Assembly: GCF_008369065.1 (NCBI RefSeq)
Contig: NZ_VDFC01000047.1
Coordinates: 366,996 to 421,864 of the forward strand
Source: Streptomyces apricus
Lineage (GTDB): Bacteria; Actinomycetota; Actinomycetes; Streptomycetales; Streptomycetaceae
Reading direction: 5' to 3'
DNA: 54,869 bases
The stretch's first letter is position 1; each line of letters opens with the position of its first letter. A model generated the notes under the pieces. It had not been told where the DNA came from, made no database searches, and saw only the letters and a program-made list of their open reading frames with translations. The translations under genes were made by a program, and so were the position numbers. Shown in pieces: positions 16,767-25,808 of this stretch.

Positions 16767-17683
16767 GACAGTGCCCTCCCCAGTGCTCGTCGGGCCAGCG
16801 CGGCAACGGTGCGCCGCAGGTGCAGTACGGCGGGCGGCAGCGGTTGTACGGAACCGTCCTCCTCGGGGGCCGGATCGGGGATGCACGCCGCGGCGACGTA
16901 CTCACCGAAGGCGGCCAGCGCCTCGGGGACGAGCGCGCGGTTGTTGTCCCAGTCGATCAGCGAGGCGACCCACTGCTCGGCGTCCAGGGGGCGCAGCGGC
17001 ATCGGCGCTATGGCGCCCACCGCGCACCGCACCCCGCGCCGGGCGGGGTCGAGGACCAGCGACACGGAGGCGATGGCCCGCCCGGGGCCGGTCCGCCCGG
17101 TGGCCTTCAGGAAGACCTGCGGCGCGTGCAGCAGCGGCACGCGCACGTACCCGATGAGTTCGCCGCCGCGGAGCATCTCCATGCCCGCGAGCAGGTGCGA
17201 GACGGGGATCTCGCGGCGGGAGCCGCCCGGGCCGGCGACGACGAGGGTCGCCTCCAGCGCGGCCAGCACCGGGAGCGCGTCCCCGGTCGGGGAGGCGGAG
17301 GCGATGTTGCCGCCCAGGGTGCCCGCGTTGCGGATCTGCGGCGGTCCGGCGGCCCTGGCGGCGGCCGCGAGGGCGGGGATGAGGGCGGCGAAGTCGGGGC
17401 GCCCCATACGGGCGTGGGTGAGGCCGGCGCCGAGCAGGGCGTGGCCGTCCTGGTACTGCCAGCCGCGGATCTCGCTGATCCGGCCGAGGCCGACGAGGGC
17501 GGCGGGCCGCAGTTGCCCGGAGTTGACGGCGGCCATCAGATCGGTGCCGCCGGCCACGGGAACGGCGGCGGGCATGGCGGCGAGCGCCGCCACGGCCTCG
17601 TCCAGCGAGGCGGGCAGGGTCACGGCCTGCGCCGCCTGCGGTGCGTGCGTGGTCAAACCGGCTGCCCCTTCCCGCTGCCCCAC
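16763..17683 (-). CDS. FAD-binding subunit of molybdenum hydroxylase, about 306 aa
   Basis: Carries the two FAD loops of the CoxM/XdhB family: VPVAGGTDLMA (about residues 41-51) and AGTLGGNIASASPTGDALPVL (about 121-141), followed by the CO-dehydrogenase flavoprotein C-terminal domain. Three genes in order FAD, 2Fe-2S, Mo overlap by GTGA each, as in one translationally coupled operon. The start is uncertain: ATG 17683 or, better spaced from a purine-rich GGGAAGGGG, a TTG at 17656 (reading MTTHAPQAAQAV). The 201-base gap upstream would hold the operon promoter. Confidence 0.85.
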   Translation of the reverse strand: MGQREGAAGLTTHAPQAAQAVTLPASLDEAVAALAAMPAAVPVAGGTDLMAAVNSGQLRPAALVGLGRISEIRGWQYQDGHALLGAGLTHARMGRPDFAALIPALAAAARAAGPPQIRNAGTLGGNIASASPTGDALPVLAALEATLVVAGPGGSRREIPVSHLLAGMEMLRGGELIGYVRVPLLHAPQVFLKATGRTGPGRAIASVSLVLDPARRGVRCAVGAIAPMPLRPLDAEQWVASLIDWDNNRALVPEALAAFGEYVAAACIPDPAPEEDGSVQPLPPAVLHLRRTVAALARRALGRALS

Positions 17684-17884
17684 CTGGTCCCACCTGTGTT
17701 GCCGTACGGTACGTGCTGACAGGGCGGACGTGGCAACTCTGGCACATCTTCCCGGTTCCCCGACGCGGGGGTCCGCTAGGAGGCATTCCTACCCGCCACC
17801 AGCGGATGGTCCGCTTTCGCACCACATCGCCGGTAGATGCGAATTGACGGTTCCGACCGCTTCCGGAGGGGCCTGAGAGCGGTC

Positions 17885-19597
17885 TCACACGGCCGGGGGC
17901 GGCCCGTCGACCGGGCGGCCCGGCACCCCGGGGCGCCGTTGCCAGGGCAACGGTCCCGCGGATGGCCGGTAGGCGACCCCCAGGGCGTCAAGTCGCGGGT
18001 AGTGCGCGGCCATCCGCCGCTCGAAGCCGGCGAAGTCGCGCTCCGCGGGCGCCGGCAGCGCGCTCCAGGCGACCTCCGCGAAGGCCGCGAGGCGCGGGAA
18101 GGCCTGGTAGTCCAGGCGGCCCCGGTCCTCCATCACCTCGGTCCACAGGTTGGCCTGGGTGCCGAGCACGTGCCGCGCCTGAGCGGGGGTCAGCTCCGGC
18201 GGTACGGGCTCGAAGCGGTAGACGTCCTCCAGGGTGCGCACGAAGCCGATGGGCACGGGTTCGTCCGGCCCCGCGTCCTGGCGGTGGTCCAGGTAGACCT
18301 GCTGCTCGGGGCACATGACCACGTCGTGGCCCGCCCGCGCGGCCGCGATGCCGCCGCGGTAGCCGCGCCAGGAGGAGACGGCGGCGCCCGGGGCGAGCCC
18401 GCCCTCCAGGATCTCGTCCCAGCCGATCAGCCGCCGCCCGCGCGCGGTCAGCCAGGTGTCGAAGTGGCGGATGAACCAGGACTGCAGTTCGTCCTCGTCC
18501 GCGAGGCCCAGTTCCGCGATCCGCGCCTGTGCGGCGGGGGACGCCTTCCACTGGTCCTTGGGGCACTCGTCGCCGCCGACGTGGACGAACTCCGAGGGGA
18601 ACAGGGCGAGGAGTTCCTCGAAGACGCCCTCGTAGAACCGGAGGGTGTTGTCAGTGGGGGCGAGTACGTTTTCCGAGACGCCCCAGGAGTCCCAGACGGA
18701 GAGGGAGAGCGTGTCCACGACATCGGTGTTGCCCAGTTCCGGATATGCGGCGACGGCCGCCTGCGAGTGCCCCGGGATGTCGATTTCGGGGACGACCGCG
18801 ATATGCCGCTCGGCGGCGTACGCGACGATCTCGCGGATGTCGTCCTGGGTGTAGAAGCCCCCGTGCGGCTTCTCCTCCCAGTGCGGTGAGGCGCGGTGGC
18901 CGAATTTCGTGCGCGCCCGCCATGATCCGGTCTCCGTGAGCTTCGGATACCGCTTGATCTCGATGCGCCAGCCCTGGTCGTCCGTGAGGTGGAAGTGGAA
19001 GACGTTCAGTTTGTGCGCGGCCATCAGGTCGAGATGGCGCAGGACGCCGTCCTTGGGGGTGAAGTGCCGTGCGACGTCGAGCATGCAGCCGCGCCAGCCG
19101 AACCGCGGGGCGTCCTCGACGGTCCCCTCCGGGACGACATGGACGGCGCCGGGCCGGACGGGAGCCCTGCGGAAGGCGTCGGGGCCGATGAGCTGGCGCA
19201 GTGTCTGGGCCCCCCAGAACACCCCGGCGCCGTCGCCGCCGCGGATCTCGATGCCGCGCCCGGAGTCGGCGTCGAGGACGTACGCCTCCGGCGGGAGGGC
19301 CTCGTCGACCCGCAGCCGCACGACGCCCGGGGTGTTCCGCTCACCGGCCGCGGGCGCGGTGGCGGCTTCGCCGGCGGGCGGCAGGGAGATGCCCAGGGCG
19401 GCGCCGAGGGTCAGGCGCAGCCAGCGTTCGGTGGTGCCCGTGCCGGGGCCGGCCCACAGGGTGGTGCGCGCGTCGAGCGGGACACCCGGGCGCCCGGACC
19501 CCCGCACCGAGCGGGGCGCCGGGATCACCCCGGACGGGTGCGGTGCGTCCGGCCGGGGGCGCCCGGCCGCCGGTTCGTGGGGCATGGCGTCGCTCAC
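17885..19597 (-). CDS. beta-N-acetylhexosaminidase, GH20, 570 aa
   Basis: Contains the GH20 active-site signature FVHVGGDECPKDQW with the Asp-Glu pair that activates the substrate acetamido group and acts as acid. Also seen are DVARHFTPKDGVLRHLDLMA and HFHLTDDQGWRIEIKRYP (substrate loops), and an N-terminal GH20b-like alpha/beta domain. No signal peptide is visible, so it is probably cytosolic and cleaves imported GlcNAc-containing oligosaccharides. GTG 19597 lies 8 bases after the stop of the second ABC permease, making it the last gene of the importer operon. In S. coelicolor I recall the equivalent as SCO2943. Confidence 0.92.
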   Translation of the reverse strand: MSDAMPHEPAAGRPRPDAPHPSGVIPAPRSVRGSGRPGVPLDARTTLWAGPGTGTTERWLRLTLGAALGISLPPAGEAATAPAAGERNTPGVVRLRVDEALPPEAYVLDADSGRGIEIRGGDGAGVFWGAQTLRQLIGPDAFRRAPVRPGAVHVVPEGTVEDAPRFGWRGCMLDVARHFTPKDGVLRHLDLMAAHKLNVFHFHLTDDQGWRIEIKRYPKLTETGSWRARTKFGHRASPHWEEKPHGGFYTQDDIREIVAYAAERHIAVVPEIDIPGHSQAAVAAYPELGNTDVVDTLSLSVWDSWGVSENVLAPTDNTLRFYEGVFEELLALFPSEFVHVGGDECPKDQWKASPAAQARIAELGLADEDELQSWFIRHFDTWLTARGRRLIGWDEILEGGLAPGAAVSSWRGYRGGIAAARAGHDVVMCPEQQVYLDHRQDAGPDEPVPIGFVRTLEDVYRFEPVPPELTPAQARHVLGTQANLWTEVMEDRGRLDYQAFPRLAAFAEVAWSALPAPAERDFAGFERRMAAHYPRLDALGVAYRPSAGPLPWQRRPGVPGRPVDGPPPAV

Positions 19598-19605
19598 GTG
19601 GGTCC

Positions 19606-20451
19606 TCAGTCCTTCACCGCGCCGCCCAGTCCGGAGACCAGGCGCCGCTGTACGAGTACGAAGAAGATCAGCACCGGAATCGTCATCACGGTGGAACCGG
19701 CCATCACGCCGCCCCAGTCCGGGTCGTCGGGCTTGTAGAAGACCAGGAGGGCCATCGGCAGGGTGGACTGCGAGGTGTCGCTGATGATGAACGACTTGGC
19801 GAACAGGAAGTCGTTCCAGGCGGAGATGAAGGAGAACACGCTGGTGGCGACGAGCCCGGGAAGGACCAGCGGGAAGAGGATCTGCCACAGGAACCGCGTC
19901 CTGCTCGCCCCGTCGATGTAAGCAGCCTCCTCCAGGGCCGGTGGAACGGCCTTCACGAAACCCCGCAGCATCCAGATCGCGAAAGGCAGCGAGAAGGCGA
20001 TGTGCGGCAGGATCAGGGCGCCCAGGGTGTTCAGCTGGCCGAAGTCCCGCATCTGGAAGAAGAGGGGGATCGTCAGCGCCTCGACCGGCACCATCTGCGC
20101 GATCAGGAACATGATCAGCAGGGTGGTCCGGAAACGGAAGCGGAATCGCGTCACGGCGGTCGCCGCGAGAAACGCGATGAGCGCCGAGACGGCGACCACG
20201 GTGATCGCCACGACGAGACTGTTGAGGAAGTAACGGCCGAATTCCTGCTGCCCGAAGACGCGCCGGAAGGAATCGAGGGACGGGGAGAGCGTCCAGGGCC
20301 GCGGCCGGGTCGACTCGATCTCCCCGGCGGGTTTGAAGGCGCTCAGCACCATCCAGTAGAGGGGGAATGCGACGACCGCCGCGATCAGGAGCGCGGAGGC
20401 CTCCGCGGCCAGCCGCCAGGGCCGCCGGACGGAACGGAGCACGAAACTCAC
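19606..20451 (-). CDS. carbohydrate ABC transporter permease (MalG-type), 281 aa
   Basis: Six predicted membrane spans and the permease EAA loop (LEEAAYIDGASRTRFLWQIL) that docks to the ATPase. The ending LVQRRLVSGLGGAVKD is typical of MalG-like components. GTG 20451 overlaps the first permease's stop by GTGA. No ATPase gene is in the operon; Streptomyces sugar importers commonly share the MsiK ATPase encoded elsewhere. Confidence 0.93.
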   Translation of the reverse strand: MSFVLRSVRRPWRLAAEASALLIAAVVAFPLYWMVLSAFKPAGEIESTRPRPWTLSPSLDSFRRVFGQQEFGRYFLNSLVVAITVVAVSALIAFLAATAVTRFRFRFRTTLLIMFLIAQMVPVEALTIPLFFQMRDFGQLNTLGALILPHIAFSLPFAIWMLRGFVKAVPPALEEAAYIDGASRTRFLWQILFPLVLPGLVATSVFSFISAWNDFLFAKSFIISDTSQSTLPMALLVFYKPDDPDWGGVMAGSTVMTIPVLIFFVLVQRRLVSGLGGAVKD

Positions 20452-21524
20452 AGCTCTTCCCCCTGCTTTCTCAGCAGCCTCAGATAGACGAGCGTGACCG
20501 CCAGCAGGATCAGCAGCATCACCACTCCGATCGCCGACCCGAGGCTGTACTGGGAGGACGCGAAGGCCTTTTGATACGCGTACACGTTCAGGACGAGGTT
20601 CTGGCCGGCGATGCCTCCGCCGTTCGTCATGACGTAGATCTGCGTGAAGACCTTGAAGTCCCAGATGACCGACTGGATGGTGACGACCACCAGGATCGGG
20701 CGGAGCATCGGGGCCAGCACCGAGCGCCAGACGCGCCACTGGGAGGCGCCGTCGAGGGAGGCCGCCTCCAGCACCTCGGAGGGCACGGCGCGGATCCCGG
20801 CGTACACCGTGACCATCACGAACGGGAAGGAGCACCACACCACTTCGAGCAGCACGAGCGCGAAGGCGCTGAAGCGGTCGTACGTCCAGGAGTGGTCGCC
20901 GAGCCCCAGGACCCGGTTGACCGGGCCGAAGTCGGGGTCGAAGAGCAGCAGCCACACCGTCGAACCGGTGACCGCGGGGGTCGCCCAGGCGCCGAGGGCG
21001 GCAAGCATAAGGGCCAGCCGCGGCACGGCGCGGACACGTGTCAGGAGGACGGCGAGCGCGCAGCCGACCGCGAGGGTCGACACGACACACGCCGCCGCGA
21101 ACACCACCGTGGCCAGCAGCACCTGCCAGAACTGCTCGTCGCGGAAGAGCGTCGCGTAGTTCCCGAAGCCCTGGAAGGTGGTCGGCTCCCCGCCGCTGAC
21201 CTGGGCCTGGGTGTACTCCAGGAAGGAGATCAGGCCGAGCTGGTAGACGGGGTAGACGAGCAGTCCGCCGATGACGACGAGGGCGGGGGCGAGATAGAGC
21301 CAGGGCGTCCAGCCGCCGCGGGCGAGCGGGGACGTGCGCCCGGGCTTGCCACGGCCCGTCCGGGGCCCCCACGGGCCCCCGGACGGCGCGTTCTTCGCGG
21401 GCTCGGCCCCGGTGCCCGGGCGGGGCCCCGCCATGAGCGAGGGGGCCGGGCCGGGTGCGCCCGCCCCGGGGGCCGCCGTCCCCGGGGCGGAACCGGGCAG
21501 CGAACGGTTCGTCATCCGGCTCAT
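20448..21524 (-). CDS. carbohydrate ABC transporter permease (MalF-type), 358 aa
   Basis: A cytosolic Gly/Pro-rich N-terminal tail of about 70 residues precedes GWTPWLYLAPALVVIGGLLV and five further membrane spans. The EAA loop reads LEAASLDGASQWRVWRSVLAP. It forms the heterodimeric channel with the downstream permease. ATG 21524 overlaps the binding-protein stop (ATGA), giving tight translational coupling. Confidence 0.93.
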   Translation of the reverse strand: MSRMTNRSLPGSAPGTAAPGAGAPGPAPSLMAGPRPGTGAEPAKNAPSGGPWGPRTGRGKPGRTSPLARGGWTPWLYLAPALVVIGGLLVYPVYQLGLISFLEYTQAQVSGGEPTTFQGFGNYATLFRDEQFWQVLLATVVFAAACVVSTLAVGCALAVLLTRVRAVPRLALMLAALGAWATPAVTGSTVWLLLFDPDFGPVNRVLGLGDHSWTYDRFSAFALVLLEVVWCSFPFVMVTVYAGIRAVPSEVLEAASLDGASQWRVWRSVLAPMLRPILVVVTIQSVIWDFKVFTQIYVMTNGGGIAGQNLVLNVYAYQKAFASSQYSLGSAIGVVMLLILLAVTLVYLRLLRKQGEEL

Positions 21525-22834
21525 CCGGCGGAGCTGAACGCGGCGTTCATCTTCTTGGCCGCGTCCTCGGAGGCGGCGGCCACGTCTTTGCGTCCGCTGA
21601 CGATCTCCTGGAACATCGTCGGCAGCACCAGGGACGCGTCGATCTGGGACCAGGCCGGCGAAGCCGGGACGAACTTGGCGCCGGCGCCGAGGGTCTTCAC
21701 GAAGGGCTCGACGAACGGTTCGCGCTTCGCGACGTCCTGGCGCACGTCCGTGAACGTCGGCAGGAAGCCCATCGCGTCGAAGAGCGCGCTTTGCGTCTTC
21801 TTGGACGCGAGCTGCTCCATCAGGTCCACGGCGAGCGTGCGGTGCGAGGTGCTGTTGAGCACGCCCAGGTTGTTGCCGCCCGCGAACGCGGGGGCGATGT
21901 CACCGGACTCGACCCCCGGCAGCGGCACGACCGCGTACTTGCCCTTGGCCTTCCCCGCCTCGATCGCGGCGTGGCTGAAGTCGCCGCCGATGGCCATGGC
22001 GGCCTTGCCGGAGGCGAACGCCGTGACGGTGTCGTTGCCGCCCATGCCCGCGCACTTGTCGGCGGGACAGTTGTCGTCGCCGAAGAGCGAGGTGTACGCC
22101 TTGATGCCCTTGCGGGCCTGCGGGCTGTCGATCGTGGCGGCGTACGAGCCGCCCTTGCCCTCGGCGATCTCGCCGCCGTTGGCCCAGATGAACGGCATGG
22201 CGCCGTAGGTGTACGCGCCGCCGACCGCGAGGCCGTACAGGTCGGGCTTCGCCTGCCGGATCTCCTTGGCGGTGCTGATCAGCTCATCCTGGGTCTTCGG
22301 CACGTCCAGGCCGAGGTCCTCGAAGACGTCGGTGCGGTAGTAGAGGGCGCGGACGCCGACGAAGTACGGGGCGCCGTAGATCTTCCCGTCGACGGTGACG
22401 GACTGCTTGGCGGTCGGGTCGGTGTCCTTGGACTCGCTCCAGTCCGTGAACTCCTCGGTGACGTCCGCGAGTCCGCCGTCCTTGACGTAGCCGGCGGTGT
22501 CCGTGTTGCCGTACTCGATGAGGTCGGGGGCGCTCTTGGGGTCGTTGAAGGCGGCCTTGATCTTCTCGGCGCGGGTCTCGACGGGGATGTACTGGACGTC
22601 GACCTTCACACCGTCGTGCGCCTTCTCGAAGGCGGTGACGACGCTGTCGACGACCTTCTCCTTCGGCGTGTTGGTGACCTCCTGGAAGAGCCACACGCGC
22701 AGGGTGCCGCTCTTCTCGTCCTTGCCGCCGGAGTTGTCGGAGGACTCCGGGGCGCAGGCGGTCGCCGTGAGTCCGGCGACGAGGAGCGCGGCGATCGGGG
22801 CGGCCATTCGGGCGGGGAAATGGGCGAGCTTCAC
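21521..22834 (-). CDS. extracellular sugar-binding lipoprotein of ABC importer, 437 aa
   Basis: GTG 22834 behind GGAGG gives VKLAHFPARMAAPIAALLVA, then the lipobox LTATAC for lipid attachment at the outer membrane face. The body is a family-1 solute-binding protein (GTLRVWLFQEV, APDLIEYGNTDTAGY, ALYYRTDVFEDLGLDVPKT). First gene of the importer operon: SBP, two permeases, then GH20 hexosaminidase, pointing to N-acetyl-amino-sugar oligomers as cargo. A perfect inverted repeat 23 bases upstream of the start is the likely operator. Confidence 0.93.
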   Translation of the reverse strand: MKLAHFPARMAAPIAALLVAGLTATACAPESSDNSGGKDEKSGTLRVWLFQEVTNTPKEKVVDSVVTAFEKAHDGVKVDVQYIPVETRAEKIKAAFNDPKSAPDLIEYGNTDTAGYVKDGGLADVTEEFTDWSESKDTDPTAKQSVTVDGKIYGAPYFVGVRALYYRTDVFEDLGLDVPKTQDELISTAKEIRQAKPDLYGLAVGGAYTYGAMPFIWANGGEIAEGKGGSYAATIDSPQARKGIKAYTSLFGDDNCPADKCAGMGGNDTVTAFASGKAAMAIGGDFSHAAIEAGKAKGKYAVVPLPGVESGDIAPAFAGGNNLGVLNSTSHRTLAVDLMEQLASKKTQSALFDAMGFLPTFTDVRQDVAKREPFVEPFVKTLGAGAKFVPASPAWSQIDASLVLPTMFQEIVSGRKDVAAASEDAAKKMNAAFSSAG

Positions 22835-22856
22835 GAGCGTCCTCCATAGGAGCGCG

Positions 22857-22871
22857 TTGCAGCACGTGCAA
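22857..22871. promoter_or_regulatory. operator-like inverted repeat TTGCAGCACGTGCAA
   Basis: TTGCA-N5-TGCAA, exactly palindromic at the arms, in the leader of the ABC/GH20 operon. Its form suits a LacI or GntR/ROK regulator; it does not look like the DasR consensus as I remember it. Confidence 0.65.
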
Positions 22872-23075
22872 TGGTGGTTCCGCGCTGCACAACACACGGG
22901 AGGCTATGGAGTACATGAACATGCCCACAAGAGGTCTCAACCACTCTGTGACCGGCTGAAGCACTCCGCGCAACGGCGGGCCGGGACAAACACCCCGGAT
23001 GCACCGAGACCGCACACGCCACCGGCCCCGCAGCCGACACAGGCCCCGCACCCGGCACCGGGGGCGGACACGACT
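22872..23075. other. upstream region of sugar ABC operon
   Basis: No gene is seen. The leftward promoter of the binding-protein gene should lie within the first 100 bases. A TTGAGA hexamer on the reverse strand at about 22940 is a possible -35, but no good -10 pairs with it. Confidence 0.3.
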
Positions 23076-23112
23076 CGGCCGCGGCACCCCGCGTCAGGGG
23101 GCGCCGCGGCCG
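23076..23112 (-). terminator. hairpin terminator of DUF3039 gene
   Basis: Perfect 10-bp arms CGGCCGCGGC / GCCGCGGCCG around a 17-nt loop, 46 bases past the DUF3039 stop. Confidence 0.65.
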
Positions 23113-23157
23113 TACCGCGTCCTGCTCCGTCCGGGCGGGGCCGCCGGGAAGGCGCTG

Positions 23158-23457
23158 CTACTTGTCGCCGCCCTTGCCCTTGCCGTCGTCGCCGCCCGCG
23201 CCCATGGACTCGTAGATCTCCTTGCACATGGGACACACGGGGTACTTCTTCGGGTCCCGGCCCGGGACCCACACCTTGCCGCAGAGCGCCACGACGGGGG
23301 TGCCGTCGAGCGCACTCGCCATGATCTTGTCCTTCTGGACGTAGTGGGCGAAGCGCTCGTGGTCCCCGTCGCCGTGCGACGTCTGCGGCGTCGGCTCCAC
23401 GAGGGTTCCCGTCCCAGTGCCTCGCTGGGGCTGGGTCTCAGGCTCAAGAGTGCTCAT
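23158..23457 (-). CDS. DUF3039 family protein, zinc-ribbon-like, 99 aa
   Basis: Starts MSTLEPETQPQRGTGTGTLV at 23457. The core ERFAHYVQKDKIMASALDGTPVVALCGKVW...YPVCPMCKEIY is the actinobacterial DUF3039 signature, with one single Cys (ALCGK) and a CPMC pair that could bind a metal. The C-terminus is a GDDGKGKGG tail. The function is unknown; conserved next to yqgE and murA in Streptomyces as I remember it. The upstream frame extension to 23565 is rejected. Confidence 0.9.
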   Translation of the reverse strand: MSTLEPETQPQRGTGTGTLVEPTPQTSHGDGDHERFAHYVQKDKIMASALDGTPVVALCGKVWVPGRDPKKYPVCPMCKEIYESMGAGGDDGKGKGGDK

Positions 23458-23486
23458 AGACGCAAGAGTACTGAAGGTGGGAGGCA

Positions 23487-24059
23487 TCAGTTCAGCGAAG
23501 GGTCGTCCGGATAGGTGGCCACCATCGCCAGCTCGCTGCGCTGGCGCCGCAGCACCTCGCGCCACAGCCGCTCGGGAGAGGGCGAGGAGACGTCACCGGG
23601 CTCCGACTCGACGACGTACCAGGCGCCGTCGCCCAGCTCGTCCTCCAGCTGGCCCGGCCCCCAGCCGGCGTACCCGGCGAAGATCCTGAGCGAGCCGAGC
23701 GCCGAGGCGAGCAGCTCCGGCGGGGCCTCCAGGTCCACCAGCCCGATCGCGCCGTGCACCCGGCGCCAGCCCAGCGGCGCGCGCTCCCCGGAGGAGCCGC
23801 CCGGGATGACGGCCACCCCGAGCGCCGAGTCCAGCGAGACGGGGCCGCCCTGGAACACGACCCCCGGCTCCACCGCCAGTTCCGCCCAGCCGGCGAGGAT
23901 GTCGCCCACGTCCACCGGTGTGGGGCGGTTGAGGACGACGCCCAGGGAGCCCTCCTCGTCGTGGTCGAGGAGCAGCACCACCGCGCGGTCGAAATTGGGG
24001 TCCGCCAGGGCGGGTGTGGCCACGAGCAGCCGCCCTGTGAGCGAGGACACCTCGGTCAT
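23487..24059 (-). CDS. YqgE/AlgH family protein, 190 aa
   Basis: MTEVSSLTGRLLVATPALADPNFDRAVVLLLDHDEEGSLGVVLNRP is the family opening; a later VFQGGPVS and IFAGYAGWGPGQLEDEL complete the conserved core. Single domain, cytosolic; the biochemical function is unsettled (AlgH was first linked to alginate regulation). ATG 24059 was chosen; in-frame ATG at 24068 is possible. Divergent from murA. Confidence 0.92.
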   Translation of the reverse strand: MTEVSSLTGRLLVATPALADPNFDRAVVLLLDHDEEGSLGVVLNRPTPVDVGDILAGWAELAVEPGVVFQGGPVSLDSALGVAVIPGGSSGERAPLGWRRVHGAIGLVDLEAPPELLASALGSLRIFAGYAGWGPGQLEDELGDGAWYVVESEPGDVSSPSPERLWREVLRRQRSELAMVATYPDDPSLN

Positions 24060-24100
24060 GCGTGACATGATCCCGCATCTTCCCCCCACAGGGGGAGGCA

Positions 24101-24119
24101 ATACCCGTACCGGGGGTAT
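24101..24119. promoter_or_regulatory. small inverted repeat between yqgE and murA
   Basis: ATACCC...GGGTAT with 7 bases between, 41 bases upstream of the YqgE start in the divergent 268-base region. A candidate operator; weak. Confidence 0.35.
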
Positions 24120-24327
24120 CGCAGCTCAGGGCGTACGGGTGCAGGTGGAGCGCACGGCCGGGGACGGTGACCCCGTGTGCCCGATTAGGCACGGTTCGTG
24201 TTGTGGCAAAGCTATGACCTCCCTGAGGCCCCCTCGGGCTTACTGCACAGGGGTGGGCGGCCATTACGCTTGCGTCTTCGGGCCTGCCCGACCCAGCCCT
24301 GCCCAACCCAACCGGAACGCGAGATAC

Positions 24328-25674
24328 ATGACCGTCAACGGCTCAGACGACGTACTCCTTGTCCACGGCGGAACCCCGCTGGAGGGCGAGATCCGGGTCC
24401 GCGGTGCGAAGAACCTCGTACCGAAGGCCATGGTCGCCGCGCTGCTCGGCAGTGCTCCGAGCCGGCTGCGCAACGTCCCGGACATCCGCGACGTGCGGGT
24501 CGTACGCGGCCTGCTGCAGCTGCACGGGGTGACGGTCCGTCCGGGCGAGGAGCCGGGCGAGCTCATCATGGACCCGTCGCACGTGGAGAGCGCCAACGTC
24601 GCGGACATCGACGCGCACGCGGGTTCGTCGCGCATCCCGATCCTGCTGTGCGGCCCGCTCCTGCACCGCCTCGGGCACGCGTTCATCCCGGGTCTGGGCG
24701 GCTGCGACATCGGCGGCCGGCCGATCGACTTCCACTTCGAGGTGCTGCGGCAGTTCGGCGCGACGATCGAGAAGCGCGCGGACGGGCAGTACCTGGAGGC
24801 GCCGCAGCGGCTGCGCGGCACGAAGATCGCGCTGCCGTACCCGTCCGTCGGCGCGACCGAGCAGGTGCTCCTGACGGCCGTCCTCGCGGAGGGCGTCACG
24901 GAGCTCTCGAACGCGGCCGTCGAGCCGGAGATCGAGGACCTGATCTGCGTCCTGCAGAAAATGGGCGCGATCATCGCGATGGACACCGACCGCACCATCC
25001 GCGTCACGGGCGTCGACAAGCTCGGCGGCTACACCCACGCGGCCCTGCCGGACCGCCTGGAGGCCGCCTCGTGGGCGTCCGCGGCGCTGGCGACCGAAGG
25101 CAACATCTACGTCCGCGGCGCCCAGCAGCGCTCGATGATGACGTTCCTGAACACCTACCGCAAGGTGGGCGGCGCCTTCGAGATCGACGACGAGGGCATC
25201 CGCTTCTGGCACCCCGGCAGCCAGCTGAAGTCGATCGCGCTGGAGACGGACGTCCACCCGGGCTTCCAGACGGACTGGCAGCAGCCCCTGGTCGTCGCGC
25301 TCACGCAGGCCACCGGCCTGTCCATCGTCCACGAGACGGTGTACGAGTCCCGCCTCGGCTTCACGTCGGCGCTGAACCAGATGGGCGCGCACATCCAGCT
25401 GTACCGCGAGTGCCTGGGCGGCTCGCGCTGCCGCTTCGGCCAGCGCAACTTCCTGCACTCCGCGGTCGTCTCCGGGCCGACGAAGCTCCAGGGCGCCGAC
25501 CTGGTCATCCCCGACCTGCGCGGCGGCTTCTCGTACCTCATCGCGGCGCTGGCGGCCCAGGGCACGTCCCGGGTCCACGGCATCGACCTGATCAACCGCG
25601 GCTACGAGAACTTCATGGAGAAGCTCGTGGAGCTGGGCGCGAAGGTCGAGCTGCCGGGCAAGGCGCTCGGCTAG
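24328..25674 (+). CDS. murA: UDP-N-acetylglucosamine 1-carboxyvinyltransferase, 448 aa
   Basis: First committed step of peptidoglycan synthesis: enolpyruvyl transfer from PEP to UDP-GlcNAc. The opening LVHGGTPLEGEIRVRGAKNLVPKAMVAALL includes the KN pair of the active site; the catalytic Cys lies in IPGLGGCDIGGRPIDFHF. The end motif DLRGGFSYLIAALAAQGTSRVHGI is typical of the EPSP/MurA fold. Length (about 420-450) is normal. ATG 24328 is the first start after the divergent promoter region. Having the Cys rather than Asp suggests fosfomycin sensitivity of the enzyme. Confidence 0.97.
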   Translation: MTVNGSDDVLLVHGGTPLEGEIRVRGAKNLVPKAMVAALLGSAPSRLRNVPDIRDVRVVRGLLQLHGVTVRPGEEPGELIMDPSHVESANVADIDAHAGSSRIPILLCGPLLHRLGHAFIPGLGGCDIGGRPIDFHFEVLRQFGATIEKRADGQYLEAPQRLRGTKIALPYPSVGATEQVLLTAVLAEGVTELSNAAVEPEIEDLICVLQKMGAIIAMDTDRTIRVTGVDKLGGYTHAALPDRLEAASWASAALATEGNIYVRGAQQRSMMTFLNTYRKVGGAFEIDDEGIRFWHPGSQLKSIALETDVHPGFQTDWQQPLVVALTQATGLSIVHETVYESRLGFTSALNQMGAHIQLYRECLGGSRCRFGQRNFLHSAVVSGPTKLQGADLVIPDLRGGFSYLIAALAAQGTSRVHGIDLINRGYENFMEKLVELGAKVELPGKALG

Positions 25675-25680
25675 CGGCGC

Positions 25681-25728
25681 CGCCGTACGCGCGTACCGCA
25701 CGTACGGGCGCGTACCGGCACGTACGCG
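25681..25728. repeat. CGTAC-rich direct repeats after murA
   Basis: GCGCGTACCGCACGTACG is followed by GCGCGTACCGGCACGTACG; the CGTAC core occurs repeatedly in 48 bases. A local duplication; function unknown. Confidence 0.6.
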
Positions 25729-25763
25729 ATGGGGCGGTCACCCGGATCGGGTGACCGCCCCAT
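25729..25763. terminator. bidirectional terminator between murA and hupA
   Basis: A perfect palindrome: arms ATGGGGCGGTCACCCG / CGGGTGACCGCCCCAT, almost without loop (GATC centre). It serves the convergent murA and HU genes. Confidence 0.85.
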
Positions 25764-25808
25764 TGGCGTTGCTGCGCCTCGTACGCCCGCGGGGCGTACG
25801 GAGAAGGC

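Noticed and set aside
22835..22950. DasR (dre) site for the amino-sugar operon
   Set aside because: No sequence resembling the ACTGGTCTAGACCACT consensus; a different palindrome is present.
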